Source of the DNA: Pandoraea apista
GTDB lineage: Bacteria > Pseudomonadota > Gammaproteobacteria > Burkholderiales > Burkholderiaceae
Length of the DNA stretch: 64,000 bases
Assembly: GCF_001465595.2 (NCBI RefSeq)
Contig: NZ_CP013481.2
Location: forward strand, 4,154,001 to 4,218,000
Reading direction: 5' to 3'
A program made the position numbers and the translations under genes. Of the stretch, positions 55,971 to 64,000 are shown one piece after another (the first letter of the stretch is position 1; every line of letters begins with the position of its first letter). The notes under the pieces were generated by a model that searched no databases, had not been told where the DNA came from, and was given only the letters and a program-made list of their open reading frames with translations.

Positions 55971-57083
55971 TCAGCCGCGGCTGCGCTCGAATTCGCGCAG
56001 ATAGTCGACCAGCGCCTCGACACCTGCAAGCGGCATCGCGTTGTAGATCGAGGCACGCATACCCCCCACGGACTTGTGGCCCTTGAGTTGCAGCAGACCG
56101 CGCTCGCGAGCGCCGGCCAGGAATGCTTCGTTCAATGCGTCGTCGTGCAGGAAAAACGGCACGTTCATACGCGACCGGCAATCCTTCTCCACCGATGTCC
56201 GGTAAAAATCGCTGCCGTCCAGATAGCCGTACAGTAGCTGGGCTTTGGCTTTGTTCTGCGCGTCCATGGCCGCCAGACCGCCCTGACGCTTGAGCCATTG
56301 GAATACGAGACCCGCAATGTAAATCGCGTAAGTCGGCGGCGTATTGAACATCGAATCGTTTTCGGCAACGATCTTCCAATCGAACGCGCTGGGCGTGATT
56401 GGCAACGAACGGCCGAGCAAGTCATCGCGCACGATCACGAGCGTGAGCCCCGATGGGCCAATATTCTTCTGCGCGCCGCCATACATCACGCCGAACTTCG
56501 ACACGTCCATCGGGCGCGAGAGGATGTGCGACGAGACATCGGCCACGAGCGGCGTGTTCGGCAAACCAGCCGTCGCCAGATCGGGGGTCCAGAAATACTC
56601 GACGCCGTGGATGGTCTCGTTCGTGCAGATGTGCACGTACGCCGGATCCTTCGACAGTTGCCATTCGTCCACCTTCGGCAACCGCGTAAATTTGTCGGAC
56701 TCGGTATTCGCAGCGATGTTGACGTCGCAATACTTGCGCGCCTCCTTCTGCGACTTGACCGACCACGAGCCCGTGACGACGTAATCCGCCGTCTGACGCT
56801 CACCTGCCCGTGCGCCGCCCAGCAAGTTCATCGGGATGATGGCGTTCTCCGCCAGCGCCCCGCCTTGCATGAACAAGATACGGTAGTTGTCGGGCACGGC
56901 CAGCAGTTCGCGCAGGTCAGCCTGCGCCTGCGCCAGAATGCTCATGAACTCGCGACCGCGATGGCTCATCTCCATCACGCCCATGCCGGCCCCATGCCAA
57001 TCGAGCATTTCCTCAGCGGCCTGTGCAAGCACCTCGGCAGGCAGCGCCGCCGGTCCGGCGGAAAAATTGAAAGCGCGCGTCAT
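55971..57083 (-). CDS. serC: Phosphoserine aminotransferase
   Basis: A 370-residue PLP enzyme for serine synthesis and, in the same protein, pyridoxal phosphate synthesis. Signatures: [48 protein letters not shown], and the PLP Lys in [25 protein letters not shown]. It is slightly longer than the usual 360. No clear Shine-Dalgarno sequence precedes the ATG, and a 14-base-pair hairpin ends 21 bases upstream. It leads serC-pheA-tyrA-aroA. Confidence 0.96.
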   Translation of the reverse strand: MTRAFNFSAGPAALPAEVLAQAAEEMLDWHGAGMGVMEMSHRGREFMSILAQAQADLRELLAVPDNYRILFMQGGALAENAIIPMNLLGGARAGERQTADYVVTGSWSVKSQKEARKYCDVNIAANTESDKFTRLPKVDEWQLSKDPAYVHICTNETIHGVEYFWTPDLATAGLPNTPLVADVSSHILSRPMDVSKFGVMYGGAQKNIGPSGLTLVIVRDDLLGRSLPITPSAFDWKIVAENDSMFNTPPTYAIYIAGLVFQWLKRQGGLAAMDAQNKAKAQLLYGYLDGSDFYRTSVEKDCRSRMNVPFFLHDDALNEAFLAGARERGLLQLKGHKSVGGMRASIYNAMPLAGVEALVDYLREFERSRG

Positions 57084-57100
57084 TATCGTTTTGCAGCAGT

Positions 57101-57151
57101 AAAAGTGAAACGCAAGCCGGCGGAGACTGGCCCGTGCGGCTTGCGTTTCAC
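57101..57151 (-). promoter_or_regulatory. Strong hairpin with short U-run in the serC leader
   Basis: GTGAAACGCAAGCC (57105-57118) and GGCTTGCGTTTCAC (57138-57151) pair perfectly over 14 bases with a 19-base loop. On the minus strand it is followed by TTTT and, 17 bases later, the serC ATG. Such a stem just ahead of a start codon with no Shine-Dalgarno could be an attenuator or a translation brake. Confidence 0.5.
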
Positions 57152-57303
57152 ATCTGGCGTTCCTTCGGTGGCGCGGCAGCGGCAGAGGTCAACTATACCG
57201 CCAGATGACCAACGCGTGCGGATGTGCTCCGCAATTCCGGTGCAGGACGACTGCATTCCGGAAAATTCCGAGCACAACCTGCCGATTCGTCCCACCAATG
57301 CAA

Positions 57304-57337
57304 AATGGCCGCTTGCGATCACTCGCAAACGGCCATT
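57304..57337 (-). terminator. Terminator-like hairpin after the DUF2059 gene
   Basis: AATGGCCGCTTGCG (57304-57317) and CGCAAACGGCCATT (57324-57337) pair over 14 positions with one mismatch. On the minus strand it is followed by TTGC. It separates the DUF2059 gene from serC. Confidence 0.65.
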
Positions 57338-57368
57338 ATCGGTCAATCCCAGAGGGACCGGCCGAAAT

Positions 57369-57956
57369 TTACTTCTTCGCAGGTGCCTTCGGTGCCGACT
57401 TGGCTGCCGCAGCGATCTCTGCGTCAGCTTGCTTGCTGGTCGCGTCGATCGATTGCGGCATGTACTTCTGCATCAGGCCGCCAACCACTTCCTGGCCAAC
57501 CTGATCCTGCACCTTGATGTACTTCTGGCCGACCGGGCTCTTATAGAACGCCGTCAGACCCTTGATTTCGTCGGTGGTGTAGTACTTGCCATAAGCGCTG
57601 TACTGCGCCTGCACCGCGTCGTTCTTAAAGGCGTCGCTCGTGAAGACCTTGCCAGCGCCGTCCACCAGCTTCTGCACGGAGTTCTGCTCCAGCGTCGGCA
57701 CGATCGACTGCTTCTGCGCGTCGCTCAACGTCTTGTTCTGAACCAGTTGGCGCTCCAGCACTTGCGGGGCCATTTGCTTGGCCTGCGCTGCGGCACCTTC
57801 GCCAATGGCGGCGACGAGCTTGTTCGCGTCGATGGCGTCGAGCAGTTCCTTGATGGCTGCCTTCTTGTCGGCGTCGAGCGGTGCGCTCTGCTGGGCCATT
57901 GCCATTGCCGGTGCTGCGAGCAGCAGCCACATCCACTTCTTGACGTTGCGTTGCAT
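57369..57956 (-). CDS. DUF2059 domain periplasmic protein
   Basis: 195 residues. The signal peptide MWLLLAAPAMAMA is followed by a helical DUF2059 domain: KELLDAIDANKLVAAIGEGAAAQAKQMA, then DEIKGLTAFYKSPVGQKYIKVQDQVGQEVVGGLMQKY, and an Ala/Lys-rich tail. Function unknown. A TAGAAT hexamer stands 85 bases upstream and a hairpin terminator downstream, so it is probably monocistronic. It is placed between gyrA and serC. Confidence 0.85.
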   Translation of the reverse strand: MQRNVKKWMWLLLAAPAMAMAQQSAPLDADKKAAIKELLDAIDANKLVAAIGEGAAAQAKQMAPQVLERQLVQNKTLSDAQKQSIVPTLEQNSVQKLVDGAGKVFTSDAFKNDAVQAQYSAYGKYYTTDEIKGLTAFYKSPVGQKYIKVQDQVGQEVVGGLMQKYMPQSIDATSKQADAEIAAAAKSAPKAPAKK

Positions 57957-58041
57957 AGTAATAGTCACTCCAAAGTTCGTCGGCTGTCGACGACGATAAA
58001 TAGATGCATCCTCGCCTGGGCACTTCACTGCATCGGGCCAG

Positions 58042-58047
58042 ATTCTA
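58042..58047 (-). promoter_or_regulatory. Putative -10 element of the DUF2059 gene (TAGAAT)
   Basis: Minus-strand AGTAGAATC, 85 bases upstream of the start; no strong -35. Confidence 0.35.
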
Positions 58048-58097
58048 CTGACTTTTCGGGGCAATGCACCCGTAGATTACATCGAGTTACGTCAGTA

Positions 58098-60719
58098 TTA
58101 CTCCGTGACATCCGTTTCCGGCGTCTCATCGTCGCCCTGCACGTCGCCATTCTCGACAACTTCGGCGTCGGACTCAACGATGCGTTGCAGGCCTGAGAGC
58201 GTCGTGCCTTCATCCAGGCTGATCAGCGTCACCCCTTGCGTGGCCCGGCCCATTTCGCGAATTTCTGAAACACGCGTACGGATCAGCACCCCGCCAGTCG
58301 TGATCAGCATGATCTCGTCATCCGGCTCAACCAGCGTCGCCGCGACCACCCGGCCGTTGCGCTCGCTCGTCTGGATCGCAATCATACCCTTAGTGCCACG
58401 GCCATGGCGCGTATATTCGGTGATCGAAGTGCGCTTGCCGTAGCCATTTTCGGTGGCCGTAAGCACCGACTGCTGTTCGTTCTCGGCGACCAGCAGCGCG
58501 ATGACCGTTTGACCGTCTTCGAGCTGCATGCCGCGAACGCCGCGTGCCTCACGTCCCATCGGGCGCACATCGTTTTCGTCGAAACGCACCGCCTTGCCGC
58601 TGTCCGAGAACAACATGACGTCGTGCGCACCGTCGGTGATGGCCGCGCCGATCAGCACATCGCCATCATCGAGGTTGACCGCGATGATGCCCTTCTTGAG
58701 CGGACGGCTGAAAGCCGCGAGCGGCGTCTTCTTGACCGTTCCCAAGCTCGTTGCCATGAACACGAAGCGATCTTCGGTGTACTCCTTGACCGGCAGTACC
58801 ACGTTGATCTTCTCACCGTCCTGCAACGGGAACATATTGACGATCGGACGACCGCGCGAGTTCCGCGAACCCTGCGGCACCTCATAAACCTTGATCCAGT
58901 ACACACGGCCACGGTTCGAGAAGCAGAGGATCGTGTCGTGCGTATTCGCAATGAACAACGTGTCGATCCAGTCGTCGTCCTTCGTGGCCGCCGCCTGCTT
59001 GCCGCGTCCGCCACGCTTCTGGGCGCGATACTCGGACAACGGCATCGACTTGATATAGCCCGAGTGCGACAGCGTCACGACCATGTCCTGCGGGGTAATC
59101 AGATCTTCCGTGTCGAGTTCGGTAGCATTGTGTTCGATAGTCGAGCGGCGAGCATCGCCGAACTCTGCGCGCACGGCCGTCAGCTCTTCACTGATGATGG
59201 CCGTCACACGTGCCGGACGCGCCAGAATGTCGAGCAGGTCGGCGATCTGCGCCATCACTTCCTTGTACTCGGAGACGATCTTGTCCTGTTCCAGACCGGT
59301 CAGGCGTTGCAGACGCATCTGCAGGATTTCCTGCGCCTGCGTCTCCGACAGGCGGTACATGCCGTCCGCCTGCATGCCGACTGCGGGGTCGAGCCCCTCC
59401 GGACGGAAGGCTTCACGCCCCCCCTGCGACTCGGTCTCTGCCCGCGACAACATGTCGCGTACCACCGACGAATCCCATGCCTTCTCCATCAACGCAGCCT
59501 TCGCGATCGGGGGCGTCGGAGCGGCCTTGATAATCGCGATGAAGTCGTCGATGTTAGCGAGCGCTACCGCCAGACCTTCGAGCACGTGGCCGCGCTCGCG
59601 AGCACGGCGCAGCTCATAGACCGTGCGGCGAGTAATCACTTCGCGACGATGCGAGAGGAAATGCACCAGCATTTCGCGCAGGTTCAGCAGTTTGGGCTGG
59701 CCGTCGACCAGCGCCACCATATTCATGCCGAACGTGTCTTGCAGTTGCGTGTGCTTATAGAGATTGTTGAGAACGACCTCAGGTACTTCGCCACGCTTGA
59801 GTTCGATCACGACGCGCATACCGCTCTTGTCGGACTCGTCACGAATATCGGAGATACCCTCAAGACGCTTCTCGTTGACCAGTTCGGCGATCCGCTCGAG
59901 CAGTGAGCGCTTGTTCACCTGATACGGCAACTCGTCGACGATGATCGCCACGCGCTGACCGCGATCGATATCTTCGAAGTGAGTCTTCGCTCGCATCACC
60001 ACACGGCCACGGCCGGTGCGATAGCCTTCACGCACACCGGAAATGCCGTAGATGATGCCGGCGGTCGGGAAGTCCGGCGCCGGAATGATCTCGATCAGCT
60101 CGTCGACGGTGGCATCCGGGTTCTGCAGCACATGCAGACAGGCATCGACAACTTCGTTCAGGTTATGAGGCGGGATGTTCGTCGCCATGCCGACCGCAAT
60201 CCCCGATGAACCGTTGAGCAGCAGGTTCGGGATACGGGCCGGCAGGATCAGCGGTTCCTTTTCGCTGCCATCGTAGTTCGGACCGAAGTCGACGGTCTCC
60301 TTGTCGATGTCAGCGAGCAGTTCGTGGCCGATCTTGGCCATGCGCACTTCGGTGTATCGCATTGCAGCGGCGTTATCGCCGTCGACCGACCCGAAATTGC
60401 CTTGGCCGTCGACCAGCATATAGCGCAGCGAAAACGGCTGGGCCATACGAACGATGGTGTGGTATACAGAGGCGTCGCCGTGCGGGTGGTATTTACCGAT
60501 GACATCACCGACGATACGTGCCGATTTCTTGTACGCCCGGTTCCAGTCGTTGTTCAACTCGTGCATGGCGAACAGTGCGCGGCGATGAACTGGCTTCAGG
60601 CCGTCACGCACGTCCGGCAAAGCGCGGCCGACGATCACGCTCATGGCGTAATCGAGATACGACCGCCGCATTTCTTCTTCGAGCGAAATCGGGAGAGTTT
60701 CTTTGGCGAACTGATCCAT
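58098..60719 (-). CDS. gyrA: DNA gyrase subunit A
   Basis: An 873-residue type II topoisomerase breakage-reunion subunit. Numbering matches E. coli through the active site ([26 protein letters not shown], catalytic Tyr122 in [10 protein letters not shown]). The C-terminal beta-pinwheel carries the GyrA-box QKRGGRG and the repeated [14 protein letters not shown] blades. In the quinolone pocket the sequence is [15 protein letters not shown]: Ala at 83 (codon 60471-60473) and His at 87 (codon 60459-60461), where E. coli has Ser and Asp. A TAGAAT element lies upstream at 60778-60783. Confidence 0.98.
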   Translation of the reverse strand: MDQFAKETLPISLEEEMRRSYLDYAMSVIVGRALPDVRDGLKPVHRRALFAMHELNNDWNRAYKKSARIVGDVIGKYHPHGDASVYHTIVRMAQPFSLRYMLVDGQGNFGSVDGDNAAAMRYTEVRMAKIGHELLADIDKETVDFGPNYDGSEKEPLILPARIPNLLLNGSSGIAVGMATNIPPHNLNEVVDACLHVLQNPDATVDELIEIIPAPDFPTAGIIYGISGVREGYRTGRGRVVMRAKTHFEDIDRGQRVAIIVDELPYQVNKRSLLERIAELVNEKRLEGISDIRDESDKSGMRVVIELKRGEVPEVVLNNLYKHTQLQDTFGMNMVALVDGQPKLLNLREMLVHFLSHRREVITRRTVYELRRARERGHVLEGLAVALANIDDFIAIIKAAPTPPIAKAALMEKAWDSSVVRDMLSRAETESQGGREAFRPEGLDPAVGMQADGMYRLSETQAQEILQMRLQRLTGLEQDKIVSEYKEVMAQIADLLDILARPARVTAIISEELTAVRAEFGDARRSTIEHNATELDTEDLITPQDMVVTLSHSGYIKSMPLSEYRAQKRGGRGKQAAATKDDDWIDTLFIANTHDTILCFSNRGRVYWIKVYEVPQGSRNSRGRPIVNMFPLQDGEKINVVLPVKEYTEDRFVFMATSLGTVKKTPLAAFSRPLKKGIIAVNLDDGDVLIGAAITDGAHDVMLFSDSGKAVRFDENDVRPMGREARGVRGMQLEDGQTVIALLVAENEQQSVLTATENGYGKRTSITEYTRHGRGTKGMIAIQTSERNGRVVAATLVEPDDEIMLITTGGVLIRTRVSEIREMGRATQGVTLISLDEGTTLSGLQRIVESDAEVVENGDVQGDDETPETDVTE

Positions 60720-61130
60720 TATTCGTGTCTATCAAGCCCTAATCGCGATAGGCGGCTGCCGGCGATATGATCTTCGGATTCTAACATGCCCGTCATAGGC
60801 ATCCGAAACGAGCGTGATGCAATGCACAAGACATGTCTGGCACGCCAAAATGTCAGGCAACGATATGAAATGAAACGGTTGGCGAGGGCCCTCAAAAGGT
60901 GTTGCGCTCAAACCACAACTGCGCCACGACGGGCGGCAAACTTGGGGTTTTGCTCACGTCTGGCGGGAGCGCTATGGCAAAATGCCGTGGCATAAGTTAG
61001 ACATTATTCGAAGTGCATGGGTCATGCTTTCGCGCACTTGCCGATGTTATACTTCGAGCGATGTAAGACTTTGGTTCCGTCGTCTAGGCTCGCAGTAAAC
61101 CTGCGGTAATCTCATTTCGAGAGGAGAAAT
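60720..61130. other. Intergenic region between gyrA and ompA
   Basis: No gene seen. The minus side holds the gyrA TAGAAT element (60783-60778) and flanking ATGCC/GGCAT repeat. The plus side holds TATACT at 61048-61053, a likely -10 for ompA, and a strong GAGAGGAG before its ATG. Confidence 0.5.
60778..60783 (-). promoter_or_regulatory. Putative -10 element of gyrA (TAGAAT)
   Basis: Minus-strand GTTAGAATCC, 58 bases ahead of the gyrA ATG. Confidence 0.4.
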
Positions 61131-61799
61131 ATGAATAAATTCGCTAAGCTCGCGATCGTTGCAGCTACCGCAGTGATGGCTGCTTCGGCTATGGCCCAAA
61201 ACTACGTCCAGACCGCTCCGGGCCCGATTGCGGCCTCGAAGCAAGCAGTCAACGACAACTGGGTGAACGGCAGCGGCGAGTGGGTTTGGAAGAACGGCTC
61301 GGACGAACTCTGCTGGCGCGATGCCTACTGGACCCCGGCCACGGCCAATGCCAAGTGCGATGGCTCGATCATCGCTCAGGCCCCGGCACCGGCACCGACC
61401 CCGGTCGCTCCGGTGGCTCCGGTCTCGCAGAAGGTGACCTATCAGGCTGACGCCCTGTTCGATTTCGACAAGGCTATCCTGAAGCCGGAAGGCAAGGCCA
61501 AGCTGGACGACCTGGCTGGCAAGGTTCAGGCTCTGAACCTCGAAGTCGTGGTTGCCACGGGCTACACCGACCGCATCGGTTCGGACAAGTACAACGACCG
61601 CCTGTCGCTGCGTCGTGCTCAAGCTGTGAAGGCCTACCTGGTCAGCAAGGGCGTCGAAGCTAACCGCGTGTACACGGAAGGCAAGGGCAAGCGTAACCCG
61701 GTGACGACTGGTTGCAACCAGAAGAACCGCGGTCAGCTGATCAAGTGCCTGGCACCGGATCGTCGCGTGGAAGTCGAAGTCGTCGGCACGAACAAGTAA
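61131..61799 (+). CDS. OmpA-family protein
   Basis: 222 residues. Signal peptide MNKFAKLAIVAATAVMAASAMAQ, then a Trp-rich segment (DNWVNGSGEWVWKNGSDELCWRDAYWTP) and a Pro/Ala linker. The OmpA C-terminal domain follows: FDFDKAILKPEGKAKLDDLAGKV, VATGYTDRIGSDKYNDRLSLRRAQAV, with a CNQKNRGQLIKCL disulfide-capable loop. It lacks a beta-barrel and a lipobox, so it is probably a periplasmic peptidoglycan binder. Strong codon bias, an excellent ribosome site and a strong terminator suggest high expression. Confidence 0.93.
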   Translation: MNKFAKLAIVAATAVMAASAMAQNYVQTAPGPIAASKQAVNDNWVNGSGEWVWKNGSDELCWRDAYWTPATANAKCDGSIIAQAPAPAPTPVAPVAPVSQKVTYQADALFDFDKAILKPEGKAKLDDLAGKVQALNLEVVVATGYTDRIGSDKYNDRLSLRRAQAVKAYLVSKGVEANRVYTEGKGKRNPVTTGCNQKNRGQLIKCLAPDRRVEVEVVGTNK

Positions 61800-61816
61800 T
61801 ACGGTTCGCCGACTAC

Positions 61817-61848
61817 GAAAAAACCCCGCCTCGGCGGGGTTTTTTTTC
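61817..61848 (+). terminator. Intrinsic terminator after ompA
   Basis: AAAAACCCCGCC and GGCGGGGTTTTT pair perfectly around TC, followed by TTT. It also serves the convergent ferritin-like gene. Confidence 0.9.
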
Positions 61849-61926
61849 GTCCATCGTTCTCCGTCATGCGCCGCTTTTTCGTCCGTCACCCAAGCGAACC
61901 CGCGACGAACGGCGGAAAACCCGCCC

Positions 61927-62715
61927 TCAGGCCTCGCTGCCCAACTGCGGATACTGACGCTTCACCATAAACGACATCAGCGCCTTGACCGGGCGGTCAC
62001 GCCACCACGACCCGGTCTCCAGCGGCTTGAACATCATTCGCGTGGCCGCCTCGACCGGCATGTACTGCTTCATCACGTCGCCCGACATGGCCAGGAAGGC
62101 CTCCCAGGTCATTGTTTCGAACGGCGGCGGCGAACGCCAGAAGTGATTGAGCGGTTCGAATGCGAACGCAATGTCCTCGTCGCGCACCAACTCACTGCGC
62201 GCCACCATGGTGCGCAACCGGCTGATGACGCCATGCTGCTCCACAGCGTTATACCTATCGAAGGTCTTGCGGAAATAGCGATAGTGGCCGACCTCCTCGT
62301 TACTCAGCTTACGCATCATCTGCTTGAGCTCCTCGACCGGCATGTACGACTCGAGGCAGCGGTAGATCATCGCCGTCTGCGTCTCCGTAACGCAGCGTGA
62401 CAGCGCCTCCAGCGCCAGCGACGGCCGCATGTACTGAACCTCGCAACGCGGCTTGTAACGGGCCAGAAAAGCGTCATAGGCATTCGGCCAGTCGAACTCG
62501 GGCCAAACGCGTGCGATATAGTCCTTGGCGAGGCGCCCGTGTTCGACCTCCTCGGGCAGCCAGGTATCGCGCAGCCACGTTCTCATCTCGTCGTCGTCGC
62601 CATACATCTGATTGAGGGTGGAGACGAACTCCGGGACGCTGGTCTCGATGAACGACACCGTGGCAAGAGAATAGAAGATGAACGCATTGGTTCGGACAGA
62701 CGGCTCTGCTGCCAT
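61927..62715 (-). CDS. Ferritin-like domain protein
   Basis: 262 residues, mainly helical. Two pairs of Glu/His residues fit a di-iron four-helix bundle: LPEEVEHGRLAKDYIARVWPEFDW and LSNEEVGHYRYFRKTFDRY. The first helix begins FYSLATVSFIETSVPEFV. The ATG at 62715 has AGGAGAG before it, preferred to the upstream ATG at 62736. Function unknown; an iron-dependent oxidase, or a ferritin-like protein without storage role, is possible. It stands alone between ompA and the EVE-domain gene. Confidence 0.8.
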   Translation of the reverse strand: MAAEPSVRTNAFIFYSLATVSFIETSVPEFVSTLNQMYGDDDEMRTWLRDTWLPEEVEHGRLAKDYIARVWPEFDWPNAYDAFLARYKPRCEVQYMRPSLALEALSRCVTETQTAMIYRCLESYMPVEELKQMMRKLSNEEVGHYRYFRKTFDRYNAVEQHGVISRLRTMVARSELVRDEDIAFAFEPLNHFWRSPPPFETMTWEAFLAMSGDVMKQYMPVEAATRMMFKPLETGSWWRDRPVKALMSFMVKRQYPQLGSEA

Positions 62716-62999
62716 GACACACTCTCCTATCGGCATAGGGAATTGAACATGTTTCGCTCAAGCACGTAAGTGCGACGGGCGCGAACGGAAGGCTGACGAA
62801 CGCGTTGTGCACTGCAACTTCCAGCCTCCGCATCATGGTTCCATACACCACGTTAAACGTCACACGAAGGTCACGAAGGCATAGTATAGGATTTGGCAAA
62901 ATATCGCAGCGCGGCAAACAATCGATTACAAACGCGTCACCTTCGAGGGCGTTTGAGCGATGTTTGTTGCTGTTGCACCCACTTAAACTCCGAAACGTC

Positions 63000-63470
63000 A
63001 TGACGCAACGTTACTGGTTGATGAAGTCCGAACCCGAGGAGGCGAGCATCGACGATCTCGCCAGCGCCAGCCATCAGACCCTTCCGTGGACCGGTGTGCG
63101 CAACTATCAGGCGCGCAATTTCATGCGCGACAACATGCAAGTGGGCGACGGTGTGCTCTTCTACCATTCAAGCTGTGCGGCACCCGGTATCGCCGGCCTC
63201 GCGACGGTTGCCTCGACGCCCTATCCCGATCCCACCCAGTTTGACCCGAAAAGTCCGTACTTCGATCCCAAGTCGACGCCGGAATCGCCGCGTTGGTTGC
63301 TGGTCGACGTCAAACTCGATCGCAAAACACGGCTCGTGCCTCTCACCGAAATGCGCCAGACACCCGAGCTGGACGGCATGCTCGTTCTGGCACGCGGTAA
63401 CCGCCTGTCGATCACCCCAGTCTCGCCTGAGCATTGGAAGTTCATCACCAAGCACTTACTTAAAGCTTAG
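63000..63470 (+). CDS. EVE domain-containing protein
   Basis: 156 residues of the EVE/PUA-like (YTH-related) fold. YWLMKSEPEEASIDDL, PWTGVRNYQARNFMRDNMQVGDGVLFYHSS, RWLLVDVKL and the C-terminal EHWKFITKHLLKA are family signatures. These proteins bind modified bases in RNA or DNA. The frame is open upstream to 62805, but the ATG at 63000 gives the family start. Its physiological role in this organism is unknown. Confidence 0.93.
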   Translation: MTQRYWLMKSEPEEASIDDLASASHQTLPWTGVRNYQARNFMRDNMQVGDGVLFYHSSCAAPGIAGLATVASTPYPDPTQFDPKSPYFDPKSTPESPRWLLVDVKLDRKTRLVPLTEMRQTPELDGMLVLARGNRLSITPVSPEHWKFITKHLLKA

Positions 63471-63670
63471 AGGAACTCGCTGAACGCCAGGAAAACCGAC
63501 CGGGAACCAAAATTGCTGCGATAGCGTCTGTATAACGTTGCCGGCAAACGCATAGTGCGCACCCACTTATCGTCTCATCGAGCTAAGAGGGCTGCCGCGA
63601 AGGCGGTGCCGGCAATCGGTCAAACGTTCGTCGGTAAGATGCGAACTAACATTCGAAAAAGGACAAAACT

Positions 63671-64000
63671 ATGCGCAAATCTCTCGCTGCTGCTCTTCTG
63701 ATTGCCACCGCCGCCAATGCAGCCTACGCCCAGTCGGGTGACGACGCGAACCGTCAGGTTTCGGGCGTGTTGGGTCTTGAAGCGCACGCCACGAAGGAAG
63801 TCGAACAGGACACCGTGCACATCACGATGTCTGCCCAGGAGCAGGGGCCGGATGCGGCCACCGTGTCGCGCAACCTCACGCAAAAGGCCAATAGCGCGAT
63901 GTCCGTCGCCAAGGGGCAGAGCGGCGTGCAGGTGCAGACGGGCAACGTCTCGCTCTACCCGACGACCAATCGGGACGGCAAGATCACGGCATGGCGCGGC
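63671..64000 (+). CDS. SIMPL domain-containing periplasmic protein, N-terminal part (cut by window edge)
   Basis: 110 residues lie in the window. Signal peptide MRKSLAAALLIATAANAAYA ends at AQ, then the SIMPL/DUF541 start SGVLGLEAHATKEVEQDTVHITMSAQEQGPDAATVSRNLTQKANSAMSVAKGQSGVQVQTGNVSLYPTT in outline, with the typical repeating strand-helix pattern. It continues past 64000. SIMPL proteins are periplasmic and of unknown function. The ATG has AAAAAGGAC before it. Confidence 0.88.
   Translation, partial: MRKSLAAALLIATAANAAYAQSGDDANRQVSGVLGLEAHATKEVEQDTVHITMSAQEQGPDAATVSRNLTQKANSAMSVAKGQSGVQVQTGNVSLYPTTNRDGKITAWRG

Noticed and set aside
56298..58196. A 632-codon open frame antisense to serC and the DUF2059 gene
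   Set aside because: It covers three features, including a terminator and an intergenic gap, and has no recognisable domain.
61060..61130. A tRNA-like stretch in the ompA leader (GGTTCCGTC... region)
   Set aside because: No cloverleaf can be drawn and the invariant positions are wrong; it is the ompA 5' region with a strong ribosome site.

Overview
The window is gene-dense, GC-rich DNA with no transposase, integrase, phage gene, rRNA, tRNA or CRISPR array that I can see. Gene families, protein lengths and local order (ApbC/Mrp next to MetG; TamAB; DUF3460-ScpA-PanC-PanD; ZapB-like/ZapA/6S RNA; EtfBA; LapAB; GyrA-SerC-PheA-TyrA-AroA-Cmk-RpsA-IhfB) fit a betaproteobacterium of the Burkholderiaceae. 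Pandoraea is my best guess, by inference only. Both ends cut a gene: apbC on the left (minus strand) and a SIMPL-domain gene on the right (plus strand).

Layout. 1-6.3 kb: ApbC start, an OmpA-type lipoprotein, methionyl-tRNA synthetase, a methyltransferase, and an Lrp/AsnC regulator divergent from a small DUF6356 gene, with inverted repeats between them. 5.7-12.4 kb: envelope biogenesis unit tamA-tamB followed by a lipoprotein with two BamE-like repeats. 12.6-16.2 kb: DUF3460, scpA, panC, panD and an orphan ParA-like ATPase. 16.4-30.4 kb: a vitamin B12 island. cobQ faces cobU-cbiB-cobD across a 40-bp divergent gap. Two small lipoprotein genes and btuF follow. A long minus-strand run, btuB-btuC-btuD-cobO-cobT-cobS-cobC, starts at a good promoter and a cobalamin riboswitch at about 30.1-30.36 kb. 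30.4-31.4 kb: ZapB-like gene, zapA and 6S RNA. 31.4-42.8 kb: acyl-CoA dehydrogenase with etfBA, a lipase-like hydrolase, ferredoxin-NADP reductase, an enoyl-CoA hydratase-like protein, a histone-deacetylase-family enzyme, a lytic transglycosylase, cysM and a ComEA-like protein with a long basic tail. 43-48.5 kb: LPS-related run lapA-lapB-ugd-hldE-hldD. 48.2-60.7 kb: ihfB, rpsA and cmk, then aroA, tyrA, pheA, serC, a DUF2059 gene and gyrA, all on the minus strand, interrupted by a plus-strand mntH that carries an in-frame amber stop. 61-64 kb: abundant-type OmpA protein, ferritin-like protein, EVE-domain protein and a SIMPL-domain start.

Functionally the B12 island combines uptake (BtuB, BtuF, BtuC, BtuD) with late corrin adenosylation, amidation and nucleotide-loop assembly, and contains no corrin-ring genes. 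The most notable observations are the GyrA quinolone-pocket residues Ala83/His87, the nonsense codon in mntH under an intact Fur-like box, the tandem BamE-like lipoprotein tied to the TAM genes, the paired inverted repeats between the Lrp-type regulator and the DUF6356 gene, a strong hairpin directly upstream of serC, and an unannotated 54-residue lipoprotein gene inside the B12 island.
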